In this document: positions 7,104 to 15,327 of the stretch, piece after piece
How the letters are laid out: each line of letters begins with the position of its first letter
How positions within the stretch are numbered: the first letter of the stretch is position 1
Assembly (NCBI GenBank): GCA_024280015.1
Contig: JAJRQY010000149.1
Span: 1 to 36,219, forward strand
Reading direction: 5' to 3'
Origin: Actinomycetes bacterium
Lineage (GTDB): Bacteria > Actinomycetota > Acidimicrobiia > Acidimicrobiales > SZUA-35
DNA: 36,219 bases
The notes under the pieces: generated by a model
Told to the model about the DNA's origin: nothing
Databases searched by the model: none
The model's input: the letters and a program-made list of their open reading frames with translations, nothing else
Made by a program: the position numbers and the translations under genes

Positions 7104-9703
7104 TATTCGGCTTCGATCACGCCTGCTAGTTCCAGAATTCGAGTCGGCGGCAGATGCTGCTCGGTGATGCGAACACCCAGGTGAGCTAGCGCATTCTCCA
7201 CCGCGTTATTGATGGCTGGGGGTGAGCCGATCATGCCGCCTTCGCCAACACCACGGAAGTCAGCTTCGACCGAGGCCGGCGTCTCGAGGTGGAAGATCTC
7301 GATCTCAGGGATCTCCATTGCGGTGGGGATCAGGTAGTCCATGAAGGTGCTGGATTGGAAATTGGCTGACTCGTCGTACACGGTTTTCTCGTAGAAGACT
7401 GCACCGATTCCTTGAGCAACCCCACCCCGGATCTGGCCTTCGACGATCGCCGGATTGATCATCTGGCCGCAGTCTTCCACCACGACATAGCGGGGGATGG
7501 TGACAAACCCGGTCTCGAGGTCAACATCCACCCAACAAACATGGGTCGAACAAGCCCAGCCGCCATTGCCGGCATTGCTGTACACCACATGGGTCTCGAT
7601 GGCGTTAGCTGTGCTTGCTGCCTGGCCCCTACTGGTTACAGCCCTGGCCACGTCAGCAAACGTTTTGGACAATGCCGGTACTCCTCGAACATGGATCTTG
7701 CCGTCGATAATGTCCAGGTCATCGACCGATGCTTCCATCAGGTCGGCGGCCTCGTCCAAGATCAACCGCCGTAGTTGGCGGCTGGAGAAGGTCACGCCGC
7801 CACCACCAACCGGTCCGCCGCGGCTGCCGCCAGTACCCAGCAAGCCAAACGGCGTGTTGTCGGTATCGCCATAAACCAGGGTCACGTCTTTGATGGCGAT
7901 ACCAAGCTCGTCGGCTGCTAGCTGGGAGTAGGTGGTCTCGTGGCTTTGGCCGTGCGGAAGCTGTTGAGTCTTGATCGATACTGAGCCGTCACGGCCAAGA
8001 ACCGCGTCGACTCGTTCGGGCAGGAAGGCGTCCGATCCCGGATTGACGGATTCCCAGAAATTGTCGGGGCCGGGAGCGGCCTCATGGTAGGTGGCGAAGC
8101 CGATGCCCAGGTGCCGTCCAATGGTTAATGCTTCAGCCTGGGCCACTTCGAATGCAGGTAGGTCAGCAACCTCGATTGCCTTGGCCAGGGTTGCTGCTGC
8201 GGTCATGTCCTCATCGAGGTCGGGCCCGGTCACCATCTTGCCTGGAAGGTGCTCGGGGCCGAACATGTTCTTCTGACGCAGTTCAGTTGGTGAGATTGCC
8301 AGCTCGCGGGCCACGATGTCCAGCATTCGTTCTCTCACCCAGGTCTCGTTGGCCCACGGGCCGCGATACTGGAGGTAGCGACCCTTGTTGGAGGCGACAA
8401 CCTTCATCTTCATTTCGAACGCTTCGAGCCGGTAGGGACCCGGCAGCATGGCCTTGATCATGTTGGAAAAGAGGCCGCAATTGAAGGGAACCGCGGGGTA
8501 GGCACCCTGGTCCATCACCAGCTCGACTCGGAAGCCGAGGATGGTTCCGTCGTCCTTGGCGGCAACCGAGATTGTCATGTCTTCTTCGCGAGCCTGGCCT
8601 CCGTCGGCCAAGTTCTCCGACCGGTCTTCGATCCATTTGACCGATCGGTTCAGATCAAGGGCCGCAGCTAGCAATACGACGTCCTCGCGGTTGACGGCAC
8701 CCTTTGACCCGAACGCACCACCGACATCCTTGGCTACCACTCGCGGATAGCGACGTGAACCCAGAGTGTTGAAGAAGGTACGACCAAGGTGGGCCAGGGT
8801 TGAAGGATCCTTCTTGATCTGGTTGGTGCTGGCGGTGCTGTCATTCTTGGCCAGGTCGTCCTTCTTCTCGGTGAGGAAAGCTTTGGCCCCGGCGCCAAAC
8901 TTCTTCAGGCGGTCGCGATTCGTCGCCAGGTATTTCAGTGACTCAACAACCGATTCACGCTCGGTTGAGATGGCCAGGATCCATCTCAGAAGGTGAGGTG
9001 ACTGGGTTGCGGCGTGGTAAGTGATCTCACCACTGTCTGGATCAATCTCGGCTACGGCTCCGCGAGTCTCCATTGGCTGGTTGGAGACTCGATGGCAAGA
9101 GAACGTTTCGGTGAACACATGATCTGCTCGGGCGAAAACTCGTTCGATTTCGCCGTAGATCTTCTCGTCCTCATAGAGGACGTTGCTGTCGTTCTTGGGC
9201 CAGATTGCGGGGATGGTCGGGTCGTTGGCTTCACGATGATTGGTGACGGTGGCCAGGGGTTTGTAGTCGACGTCGATGAGTTCAGCTGCGTCTTCGGCAA
9301 TACAGCGCGAGGTAGCGATGATGATGGCAATGGGATCACCAACGTGTCGTACCCGATCGGTGGCCAGTCCATAGAAAACAGGTGTGTACTGGTTGGCCAA
9401 TGAAGCCAGGGGAGCGAACGGGTTGGTCAGGCGTTCGATGTCCTTGCCGGTATAGATGGCGATGACGCCGTCCAACGCGAGCCCAGCAGCCAGGTCGATG
9501 GAGAGGATCTCGGCGTGGGCGTAGGGCGAGCGGAAGAAGGAGGCATGCACAACTTCTTCTGGATTGACGTCGGCAACGTAGGTGCCGTTACCGGTGAGCA
9601 GGCGCTGGTCTTCTACCCGTTTCACGCTCTGCCCAACGAATCTGCCCATCGCAGGCGCATTGGTGTCTGCATTCAGGGCCTGTTTGGCCAGCGATTTACG
9701 CAT
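7103..9703 (-). CDS. Molybdenum hydroxylase large subunit (xanthine/CO dehydrogenase family)
   Basis: An 866-residue molybdopterin-binding subunit of the xanthine oxidase family. The aldehyde-oxidase-like N-terminal domain (RFVGQSVKRVED from 21) is followed by the cofactor domain, with DVGGAFGSKG at 326-335 and the base Glu821 in GVGEGG. The active-site loop reads QYRGPW (445-450). It is neither the AYRCSFR of CO dehydrogenase form I nor the AYRGAGR of form II, so CO oxidation is not supported. About 70 charged, family-atypical residues lie between the TQSPH motif (233-237) and DVGGAFG. The start at 9703 was chosen because a GGAGG lies about 8 bases upstream and the overlap with the 2Fe-2S subunit stop is 8 nt; the frame is open to 9790. 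Confidence 0.9.
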   Translation of the reverse strand: MRKSLAKQALNADTNAPAMGRFVGQSVKRVEDQRLLTGNGTYVADVNPEEVVHASFFRSPYAHAEILSIDLAAGLALDGVIAIYTGKDIERLTNPFAPLASLANQYTPVFYGLATDRVRHVGDPIAIIIATSRCIAEDAAELIDVDYKPLATVTNHREANDPTIPAIWPKNDSNVLYEDEKIYGEIERVFARADHVFTETFSCHRVSNQPMETRGAVAEIDPDSGEITYHAATQSPHLLRWILAISTERESVVESLKYLATNRDRLKKFGAGAKAFLTEKKDDLAKNDSTASTNQIKKDPSTLAHLGRTFFNTLGSRRYPRVVAKDVGGAFGSKGAVNREDVVLLAAALDLNRSVKWIEDRSENLADGGQAREEDMTISVAAKDDGTILGFRVELVMDQGAYPAVPFNCGLFSNMIKAMLPGPYRLEAFEMKMKVVASNKGRYLQYRGPWANETWVRERMLDIVARELAISPTELRQKNMFGPEHLPGKMVTGPDLDEDMTAAATLAKAIEVADLPAFEVAQAEALTIGRHLGIGFATYHEAAPGPDNFWESVNPGSDAFLPERVDAVLGRDGSVSIKTQQLPHGQSHETTYSQLAADELGIAIKDVTLVYGDTDNTPFGLLGTGGSRGGPVGGGGVTFSSRQLRRLILDEAADLMEASVDDLDIIDGKIHVRGVPALSKTFADVARAVTSRGQAASTANAIETHVVYSNAGNGGWACSTHVCWVDVDLETGFVTIPRYVVVEDCGQMINPAIVEGQIRGGVAQGIGAVFYEKTVYDESANFQSSTFMDYLIPTAMEIPEIEIFHLETPASVEADFRGVGEGGMIGSPPAINNAVENALAHLGVRITEQHLPPTRILELAGVIEAE

Positions 9704-10295
9704 TGGCGGTGCCTCCGTCTTGCCGGTTCGTATCGGTGGTTTCGCTTGCGTCACGCCGACCTGACCCATAGAGCTGGACTGCGGTCTCAACTCCCTTGAG
9801 GATGGTGTGATAGCCGGTACAGCGGCACAGATTGCCCGACAGTTCCTCGCGAATTTGTTCCTTGGTGGGATTGGGATTGCTGTTAAGCAAGGCCATTGTT
9901 GTCATCACGAATCCCGGAGCGCAGAAGGCGCATTGGAAGCCGTGGCTTTCGTGGAAGGCTTGCTGGATCGGATGGAGAGTTCCGTCAGGCTCGGCCAGTC
10001 CCTCAATGGTGGTGATTGTGGTTTCATCGGCGTGAACAGCCAGCATGAGGCAGGAACGAACTGCCTGACCATCCAACAGGATGGTGCATGCGCCGCAAAC
10101 ACCATGTTCGCAGCCCAGGTGGGTGCCGGTGAGCCCGAGGTCTTCGCGGATGAAATCAGACAAGGATTGACGGACAGCTATGTCGTGGTTCGCCGTTGTG
10201 TCGTTGACCGTTACCGTGATCCGGCGTGTCGTCTGGCCTGCTGGTGCTTGAGCTGCTGGTGTCTGAGATGCTGACCGGTCGGTTGGATTGCTCAC
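9696..10295 (-). CDS. Molybdenum hydroxylase [2Fe-2S] small subunit
   Basis: A 199-residue iron-sulfur subunit that passes electrons from the Mo site to FAD. The plant-ferredoxin-type cluster is bound by Cys62, Cys67, Cys70 and Cys82 (GCEHGVCGAC). The second cluster is bound by Cys122, Cys125, Cys157 and Cys159 (CAFCAPG and CRC). An N-terminal Ala/Pro/Thr-rich extension of about 22 residues makes it longer than typical CoxS-type subunits (about 160-170). The GTG start at 10295 lies inside the FAD-subunit stop as GTGA. All eight cluster cysteines are intact. Confidence 0.93.
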   Translation of the reverse strand: MSNPTDRSASQTPAAQAPAGQTTRRITVTVNDTTANHDIAVRQSLSDFIREDLGLTGTHLGCEHGVCGACTILLDGQAVRSCLMLAVHADETTITTIEGLAEPDGTLHPIQQAFHESHGFQCAFCAPGFVMTTMALLNSNPNPTKEQIREELSGNLCRCTGYHTILKGVETAVQLYGSGRRDASETTDTNRQDGGTANA

Positions 10296-11167
10296 GTGAG
10301 GACTCCGGTCTGGCTCATGCAGTCAGCCAATGCTCGTTTGGTCAACACCCCGGCGGCATGTTTCCGATAATTGGCTGAAGCGTGCGTATCGCTTGGCGGA
10401 TCCAGCTCGTTGCTCACCATGTTGGCAATCTCCTCGAACAGCTCCGTCGTTGGACGGGAACCAACGAGCGACTGCTCCGCCTGTGTGGCCCGTGACGGCG
10501 TTGAAGCGACACCGAAGAATGACAAGGCCGCACTGTCTACTAGTCCGTCGCTAGACAGTTGCAACACACAAGTCAGCCCGACGAGAGCAAAATCTCCGTG
10601 CCTGCGGCTGAGTTCTTGGACCGAGGTCAGCATCCCAGCAGGGGCTTGGTGGAAGCGGACGCCAACCAATAATTCGTTCTGTTGCAGAGTGGTTGACAAG
10701 AAGCCGGAGAAGAAGTCTTCGGCGGCGATGAAGCGAGCCCCGTCCGTCGAGGCGGCGATGAGCTCGGCGTCAAGAGCCAAGGCAACGGCTGGTAATTCCG
10801 CCGCGGGATCGGCGTGAGCAAGACTTCCGCACAAGGTGCCTCGGTTGCGGATCGCCCGATGGCCGATGTAAGGCATGGCCTTGTGGAGCAGGGGGACACT
10901 GTCTCTCGTCACTGGTGAGGCTTCGGCCTGGCTGTGAGTAACTAGGGCTCCAAACATGACGATGTCTGATTCGGTCTCGATTGAATCCAGACCACGAATC
11001 TGACTGATGTCGATAATGTTCTCCGGCTGGCCTAGCCGGATGGCCATGACAGGCAGAAGGCTTTGACCACCAGACATGATCTTGGCTTCTTCGCCAATTT
11101 GCGCCAGAAGCAGTAAGGCCTCATCCAGCGTTTCCGGTCGGTGGTAGGCAAACGGCGGATTCTTCAC
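10292..11167 (-). CDS. Molybdenum hydroxylase FAD-binding medium subunit
   Basis: A 291-residue flavoprotein of the CoxM type, first gene of the operon. Both FAD motifs are present: MSGGQSLLP at 31-39 and TLCGSLAHAD at 111-120 (the usual second Gly is Cys here). The C-terminal CO-dehydrogenase flavoprotein domain follows. The start is GTG at 11167, because the sequence from there (NPPFAYHRP) begins like the family, the length fits, and AAAGG sits 7 bases upstream. An ATG at 11266 in the same frame would add 33 atypical residues and overlap the divergent YigZ gene. The gene order FAD, 2Fe-2S, Mo subunit is that of cox clusters; no maturation genes (coxDEF, xdhC-like) are in the window. Confidence 0.88.
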   Translation of the reverse strand: MKNPPFAYHRPETLDEALLLLAQIGEEAKIMSGGQSLLPVMAIRLGQPENIIDISQIRGLDSIETESDIVMFGALVTHSQAEASPVTRDSVPLLHKAMPYIGHRAIRNRGTLCGSLAHADPAAELPAVALALDAELIAASTDGARFIAAEDFFSGFLSTTLQQNELLVGVRFHQAPAGMLTSVQELSRRHGDFALVGLTCVLQLSSDGLVDSAALSFFGVASTPSRATQAEQSLVGSRPTTELFEEIANMVSNELDPPSDTHASANYRKHAAGVLTKRALADCMSQTGVLT

Positions 11168-11233
11168 CCCCAGACCTTTGCATATCTTTGCGGCCTGGTC
11201 ACGTCCACCGGGCTTGTTCGCTAGGTTCTCGGC

Positions 11234-11839
11234 GTGGCCTGCACGCTGAGTGACACTATTCGCCATGAGGGACAGGCGGTGAAGGGGTCTCGATTTCTCG
11301 TTGCTCTTGCGCCGGTTTCGACCGAGGAAGCAGCGAAGGAATTCTTACAACAGACTCGGAGTGAGATTCCTGGCGCAAGCCATCACTGTTGGGCGTGGCG
11401 GTTGGCAAGCCCAGCTATTGAACGGGCCGGGGACGACGGTGAGCCAAGCGGATCCGCCGGCCGTCCCATCTTGGCTCAGCTGGCTGGCAACGATGTGGTG
11501 GATGTGATTGCCGTTGTCACCCGATTCTTTGGTGGTACCAAGCTCGGTGTTGGGGGCCTGGTCCGGGCTTATGGAGGAGCAGTTGGCGAGGCTTTGGCGA
11601 CAACGAATCTTGTCCCGTATCGAAACATGGAAACACTTAGTGTGCGCTACCACCACTCAGCTGATCGCTCTGTCGAAGATCTGGTTGACGAGCTTGCAGG
11701 CACAACCCTTGATGTTGTCTACACAGCCGATGTCACCCGAATCGTGTCGATTGCTGGGGAGGATCATGAACGCTTCGCCGCTCGGCTCGGGGATCTGACA
11801 TCGGGTCAGGCCACGATCGAGGAGCAATCCTGTGCCTAG
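11234..11839 (+). CDS. yigZ: YigZ/IMPACT (UPF0029) family protein
   Basis: A 201-residue protein of the YigZ/IMPACT family, whose bacterial members have no agreed biochemical role. N-terminal residues 17-26 (KGSRFLVALA) and the signature RFFGGTKLGVGGLVRAYGGA at 98-117 are diagnostic. A smaller C-terminal domain follows from about 130. The start is GTG at 11234. It is transcribed divergently from the molybdenum hydroxylase operon across about 66 bp, and its stop overlaps the convergent PPK2 gene by 4 bases. Confidence 0.9.
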   Translation: MACTLSDTIRHEGQAVKGSRFLVALAPVSTEEAAKEFLQQTRSEIPGASHHCWAWRLASPAIERAGDDGEPSGSAGRPILAQLAGNDVVDVIAVVTRFFGGTKLGVGGLVRAYGGAVGEALATTNLVPYRNMETLSVRYHHSADRSVEDLVDELAGTTLDVVYTADVTRIVSIAGEDHERFAARLGDLTSGQATIEEQSCA

Positions 11840-12753
11840 TGGCTGAAGGTCCCTTGACGCAACCGCTCTGCTTCCATCAGCTCGGTCTCGTGAGCCCCGG
11901 AAACAACAACATCAGGATCGGGGACGTAGTCAAGATCGAGATTCCGGTCCTTGTACGGGACTGCCTTCAGCATCACCCGCATAGCGTTGAGTCGGGCCCT
12001 GTGCTTGTCGCCGGAACGAATGACCGTCCAAGGAGCAACATTGGTGTGGGTCTTGCGCAACATCTCATACTTGCGTGAGGTGAACTCTCCCCAAAACTCC
12101 TGGGCTTGCATGTCGACTTCGCTGAGTTTCCAGCTACGGAGTGGGTCATCGTGGCGGCTGTTGAAGCGACGTTGCTGTTCTTCCTTGGTGACCGAGAAAT
12201 ACAGCTTCACCAGAGTCGTTCCTTGGCGAACAAGATCCTTTTCGAAACCAACGACGCCTCGCAGAAAGTTCTTGTGCTCTTCGGGAGTGCAGAACCCAAA
12301 GACGGGCTCCACCATGGCCCGGTTGTACCAGCTGCGATCGAACAGCACCATCTCCCCACCGGAGGGAAACTCGCGCACGTAGCGCTGGTAATACCACTGG
12401 GTCCGCTGCTCTTCGGTTGGCTTGCCAAGGGCAACGACCCGGTAATGCTTCTCGTTCATGAAGCGGGTGACTCGACGGATTGTCCCGCCCTTCCCCGCGG
12501 CATCACGGCCTTCGAATAGCACGATCATCCGTTTGGAGTGCTCCTCAAGATGACGTTGCATCTTGAGCAACTCCACCTGGTACGGGGCGATCTCTTGGTC
12601 GCGCTGATCGCGACGGATCAAGCGCTGCAAGTCAAGGTCGGTGTTGTCTGCTGTGTTGGCTACTTCTTCGAACACGAGGGTGTCCTTGGGGTGGTTGGGA
12701 TGTCTGCTGTTCTCAATCGGCCGGATCTGCCTGGCGATGAGGGAGGCATCCAC
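11836..12753 (-). CDS. ppk2: Polyphosphate kinase 2 (PPK2 family)
   Basis: A 305-residue cytoplasmic kinase that uses polyphosphate to phosphorylate nucleotides, or the reverse. Walker A is GRDAAGKGG at 82-90, the lid-region pattern EEQRTQWYYQRY follows at about 114-125, and Walker B DRSWYNRA is at 139-146. About 65 residues precede the core. The GTG at 12753 lies 1 nt after the anti-sigma stop, which suggests translational coupling. A GTG at codon 27 with AAGGA upstream is an alternative start. The family includes AMP- and ADP/GDP-acting classes; the class was not resolved. Its place behind a sigma/anti-sigma pair suggests stress control of polyphosphate use. Confidence 0.92.
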   Translation of the reverse strand: MDASLIARQIRPIENSRHPNHPKDTLVFEEVANTADNTDLDLQRLIRRDQRDQEIAPYQVELLKMQRHLEEHSKRMIVLFEGRDAAGKGGTIRRVTRFMNEKHYRVVALGKPTEEQRTQWYYQRYVREFPSGGEMVLFDRSWYNRAMVEPVFGFCTPEEHKNFLRGVVGFEKDLVRQGTTLVKLYFSVTKEEQQRRFNSRHDDPLRSWKLSEVDMQAQEFWGEFTSRKYEMLRKTHTNVAPWTVIRSGDKHRARLNAMRVMLKAVPYKDRNLDLDYVPDPDVVVSGAHETELMEAERLRQGTFSH

Positions 12754-12754
12754 G

Positions 12755-13519
12755 CTAATCTAGGCGACCCTTGAGCACTACCTTCCCTGATGATTCCGCT
12801 CCATCACCCTCTTGTTGCAAGGTGACCGTGATGAGTGGGTAGTCATCGGTAGAAACCCCGGCCCAGAGTTCGATCGCACCGTCTCCGCCCCGTAGATGGA
12901 AGGTGCCAGCGCTGATACCGATTTCGGGGCTTTTTCGAACCCAGGCCTGATAATACGTGTCCTGAGGGGATGGCGGAAGCCCAGACACGTCCAGGGTGAT
13001 TCGAACTCCCAAAGGCCCAGGGTCGATCAGGGCTTCGGCTGACGCACCGGGAGCAAGGTCGGTTCCGACCAGAGCCAACTGAACTCCGTCTTCTCGTGAC
13101 CTGAGGGCTAGTGCGGAAACCGCCAGTAGCAAGCCTGCAGCAATTCCGGCGGCAAATGGGATGATGGAGCCAACGAGCCGAGAGCGGCTGGAGATTGCAA
13201 CAACACTGGCTTTGGTTGGAGTTGTTTCGGTCGGCGTTGTTTCGGTTTTGTTCTGGTCTTGAAGGGTTGGGGCCATGTTGGCCTCAGCAATAATTTCTTC
13301 AACGATGAGATCTTCGAGACCAGGGTCTGACTCGGCCCAAATAGCTGGGTCTGCCAGCAAGGTGTTGAGTTCTGCAAGTTCCGTGCTGCTTAGTTCGGCA
13401 CCGCTCAGTTCGGTGTCACCGGTGGCAACATCGTCAAGCTCATCGCTCACCATGTCGGCCTCGCTCAGATTCACAATGCTCGGATCGATGGGGGGATCAG
13501 TGTTTTCTGGATCGGACAC
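12755..13519 (-). CDS. Membrane-anchored anti-sigma factor, RskA-like
   Basis: A 254-residue protein with a very acidic, Ser/Thr-rich cytoplasmic part (1-110), one membrane helix at about 115-139 and an extracytoplasmic domain of about 115 residues. That domain (LDVSGLPPSPQDTYYQAWV) looks like the anti-sigma-K C-terminal family. It should hold the ECF sigma encoded just upstream until an external signal triggers release by proteolysis. No HxxxCxxC zinc motif is present in the N-terminal region, so it belongs to the zinc-free group. The short repeat ETTPTETTPTK lies just before the membrane helix. The GTG start follows the sigma stop by 1 nt, and a strong GGAGGAG site sits inside the end of the sigma gene. 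Confidence 0.82.
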   Translation of the reverse strand: MSDPENTDPPIDPSIVNLSEADMVSDELDDVATGDTELSGAELSSTELAELNTLLADPAIWAESDPGLEDLIVEEIIAEANMAPTLQDQNKTETTPTETTPTKASVVAISSRSRLVGSIIPFAAGIAAGLLLAVSALALRSREDGVQLALVGTDLAPGASAEALIDPGPLGVRITLDVSGLPPSPQDTYYQAWVRKSPEIGISAGTFHLRGGDGAIELWAGVSTDDYPLITVTLQQEGDGAESSGKVVLKGRLD

Positions 13520-13520
13520 G

Positions 13521-14120
13521 TTACTCCTCCTCTCCCTGTACGTCTGCCGCTGCTGTTTGGTTCGCGACTCTTGCCAGGTGCTGCAATGCGAGTGAAAGTC
13601 TCTTCAGTCCCCGGGCGGAGCGTGACTTAACTGTTCCGATCGGGACTTCCAGCTTGGTGGAGATCTCCGGATGAGACAGGCCAGCAAGGTGAGAGAGCCT
13701 GATTACCTCACGTTCAACTACCGGCAGGGCGTCAATGGCGCGACGTATCTCAAAGACTTCCCAGGTGCGCTCGAAGGTCATTGCTGCCGAATCCGGCAGG
13801 GTCTCGACCAGATTGATCGAAGGGTCTGAGCCCCCAGATGCTGCCTGTGGTGATCGTTGTTCGCGACGTAGAACATCGATAGCCGTCCGTCGAGCAATGG
13901 CATAGAGCCACGGGGAGAACTCGCGATTCTGATCAAATGTCGAAGATGAGCGCCAGGCTTTGAGGAAGGTCTGTTGCACGATCTCTTTGGACAACTCCGG
14001 ATCACTAACCATCGAGCGGGCAATGGTGAGAACGGCACCACCATATTCCTGATAGATGGAGCGGACGGCTTCTTCATCACCGGCTTGGAAATGGTGAATT
14101 GTTTCCGCCGTCACCCTCAT
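13521..14120 (-). CDS. ECF-type RNA polymerase sigma factor
   Basis: A 199-residue sigma-70 family factor. Region 2 spans about 8-90 (QTFLKAWRSSSTFDQN, then WLYAIARRTAIDVLRRE), and region 4 spans about 128-182 with the helix-turn-helix SHPEISTKLEVPIGTVKSR. It would recruit polymerase to a stress regulon and is paired with the membrane anti-sigma encoded downstream. The ATG at 14120 is chosen because region 2 starts right after it and GAGGCG lies about 6-7 bases upstream; the frame is open to 14249. It is divergent from the cupredoxin gene, with 152 bp between them. That interval may hold the autoregulated promoter, but I cannot assign it. Confidence 0.92.
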   Translation of the reverse strand: MRVTAETIHHFQAGDEEAVRSIYQEYGGAVLTIARSMVSDPELSKEIVQQTFLKAWRSSSTFDQNREFSPWLYAIARRTAIDVLRREQRSPQAASGGSDPSINLVETLPDSAAMTFERTWEVFEIRRAIDALPVVEREVIRLSHLAGLSHPEISTKLEVPIGTVKSRSARGLKRLSLALQHLARVANQTAAADVQGEEE

Positions 14121-14272
14121 AGGCGCCTCATGGTACGGCGCAAAAAGAAATCCAGCTATTAGCGAACTATCCCGACCAGATCGACGTACTGATCCAATGA
14201 AGGTGATGTGCTGGGTGGTGATTCTGCCCGCCGTCACCTGATGGTCCAAGTAACGATTGAGAGGAACGAGTG

Positions 14273-14665
14273 ATGACGAAACGTGTGACTGCCACTGTTG
14301 TGATCTGTGTGATGGGGGCGATAATCGCTGGGATTGCCCTTGCCCGACCTGGATCGAACGATCCGGCTCCAGCCACAGCTCAACCTACAGACACAGCTCA
14401 ATCTGGAACTGCATCTGAGGGCATTGTGATCGACCAATTCGCCTTCGCCGGAACTATGACTGTTGCTCCGGGGGAGACCGTTGTGGTCAACAATTTTGAT
14501 GGAGCCCAGCACACCCTGACCTCATCGGATGGCCTATTCGATACCGGAACCCTCGACGCCACCACTGGCACCGGAAGTTTTGTCGCTCCTACCGAGCCGG
14601 GGACCTATGCCTTCTTCTGCTCCATTCATCCGAGCATGACGGGCACAATCACCGTCACGGGCTGA
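14273..14665 (+). CDS. Exported cupredoxin-like copper protein
   Basis: A 130-residue plastocyanin/amicyanin-like protein. An N-terminal hydrophobic segment (6-24) acts as signal peptide or anchor, followed by a Pro/Thr/Ala linker to about 48 and a beta-barrel domain. The type-1 copper ligands are His80 (AQHTL), Cys116, His119 and Met122 (FFCSIHPSM), all in the expected order and spacing. It probably carries electrons outside the membrane. ATG at 14273 is preceded by GAGAGGA; a GTG lies one codon earlier. It is divergent from the ECF sigma gene, so it may be in its regulon, but that is a guess from position. Confidence 0.88.
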   Translation: MTKRVTATVVICVMGAIIAGIALARPGSNDPAPATAQPTDTAQSGTASEGIVIDQFAFAGTMTVAPGETVVVNNFDGAQHTLTSSDGLFDTGTLDATTGTGSFVAPTEPGTYAFFCSIHPSMTGTITVTG

Positions 14666-14751
14666 CCAGTAGCACAGACTCCTCCGACGCGGTAGTGATC
14701 GTAAGCTCCTTGTCTAGCCACAACGTCCCAAGGACCCGAAAGAAGAAGGAC

Positions 14752-15327
14752 ATGTACAAACCATCAACGAAGACCCGACGTGTGACCAGCAAGATTGGGG
14801 AAGTTCCAACTCTGGCACCAACCACGAGAAGTAATCCGGCCAAGCCTGCCCGACTAGTGGGGTTCGCCATGGCGGCGGGCTTGCTGTTTGCGGCTTGTGG
14901 ATCCGACTCCGGACAGGCCGAGGACGCAGGGGCTGACAGCTCGTCGGAGAGCGTCGCCGATGACACTGCCGCTGCGGTGGGCCCAGCAGTGATCAAGACC
15001 GCGTCCTCTGACCTTGGCGACATCCTGGTTGGCTCAATTGGAATCACGGTTTATGGCTTTACCGATGACTCCAAGGGGACATCCACCTGTGAAGGCAGCT
15101 GCGCCCAGAGCTGGCCGCCGGTACTGTCGGCTTCAAGCGAACTACCGGAGGGGCTTGATGCATCGGTTTTCTCGGTCCTTGAGCGCCCGGACGGCTCGCA
15201 TCAACTGCAAGCTGGTGACTGGCCACTGTATTTCTTCGCCGGTGACTCGGCCCCTGGTGACACCAATGGTCAGGGAACCGGTGGTGTTTGGTTTGTGATC
15301 GACCCAACTGGATCACTGATCAAATAG
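14752..15327 (+). CDS. Secreted lipoprotein with the COG4315 'secreted repeat' domain
   Basis: A 191-residue lipoprotein. The hydrophobic segment RLVGFAMAAGLLFAAC ends in a lipobox with acceptor Cys49, followed by a Ser/Asp/Ala-rich linker. Two copies of the secreted-repeat motif follow: one around residues 93-125 (GITVYGF, CEGSCAQSWPP) and one around 150-185 (WPLYFFAGDSAPGD, GVWFVIDP). Members are common in actinobacteria and their role is unknown. The two Cys in CEGSC could form a disulfide. A GTG start at 14695 is also possible in the same frame. The 3' end overlaps the convergent histidine kinase gene by 8 bases. Confidence 0.83.
   Translation: MYKPSTKTRRVTSKIGEVPTLAPTTRSNPAKPARLVGFAMAAGLLFAACGSDSGQAEDAGADSSSESVADDTAAAVGPAVIKTASSDLGDILVGSIGITVYGFTDDSKGTSTCEGSCAQSWPPVLSASSELPEGLDASVFSVLERPDGSHQLQAGDWPLYFFAGDSAPGDTNGQGTGGVWFVIDPTGSLIK

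Noticed and set aside
7103-9703. Aerobic carbon monoxide dehydrogenase (CoxL)
   Set aside because: The active-site loop reads QYRGPW and not AYRCSFR (form I) or AYRGAGR (form II); only the broader molybdenum hydroxylase family is supported.
14060-14080. CTTCATCAC match to the core of the 28-bp box
   Set aside because: Only nine bases match, within the coding sequence of the sigma factor and without the second half-site or CTGAC block; chance match.
14121-14249. 43-residue N-terminal extension of the ECF sigma factor
   Set aside because: Sigma region 2 starts right after ATG 14120, which has a ribosome site; the extension would cover the divergent promoter region.
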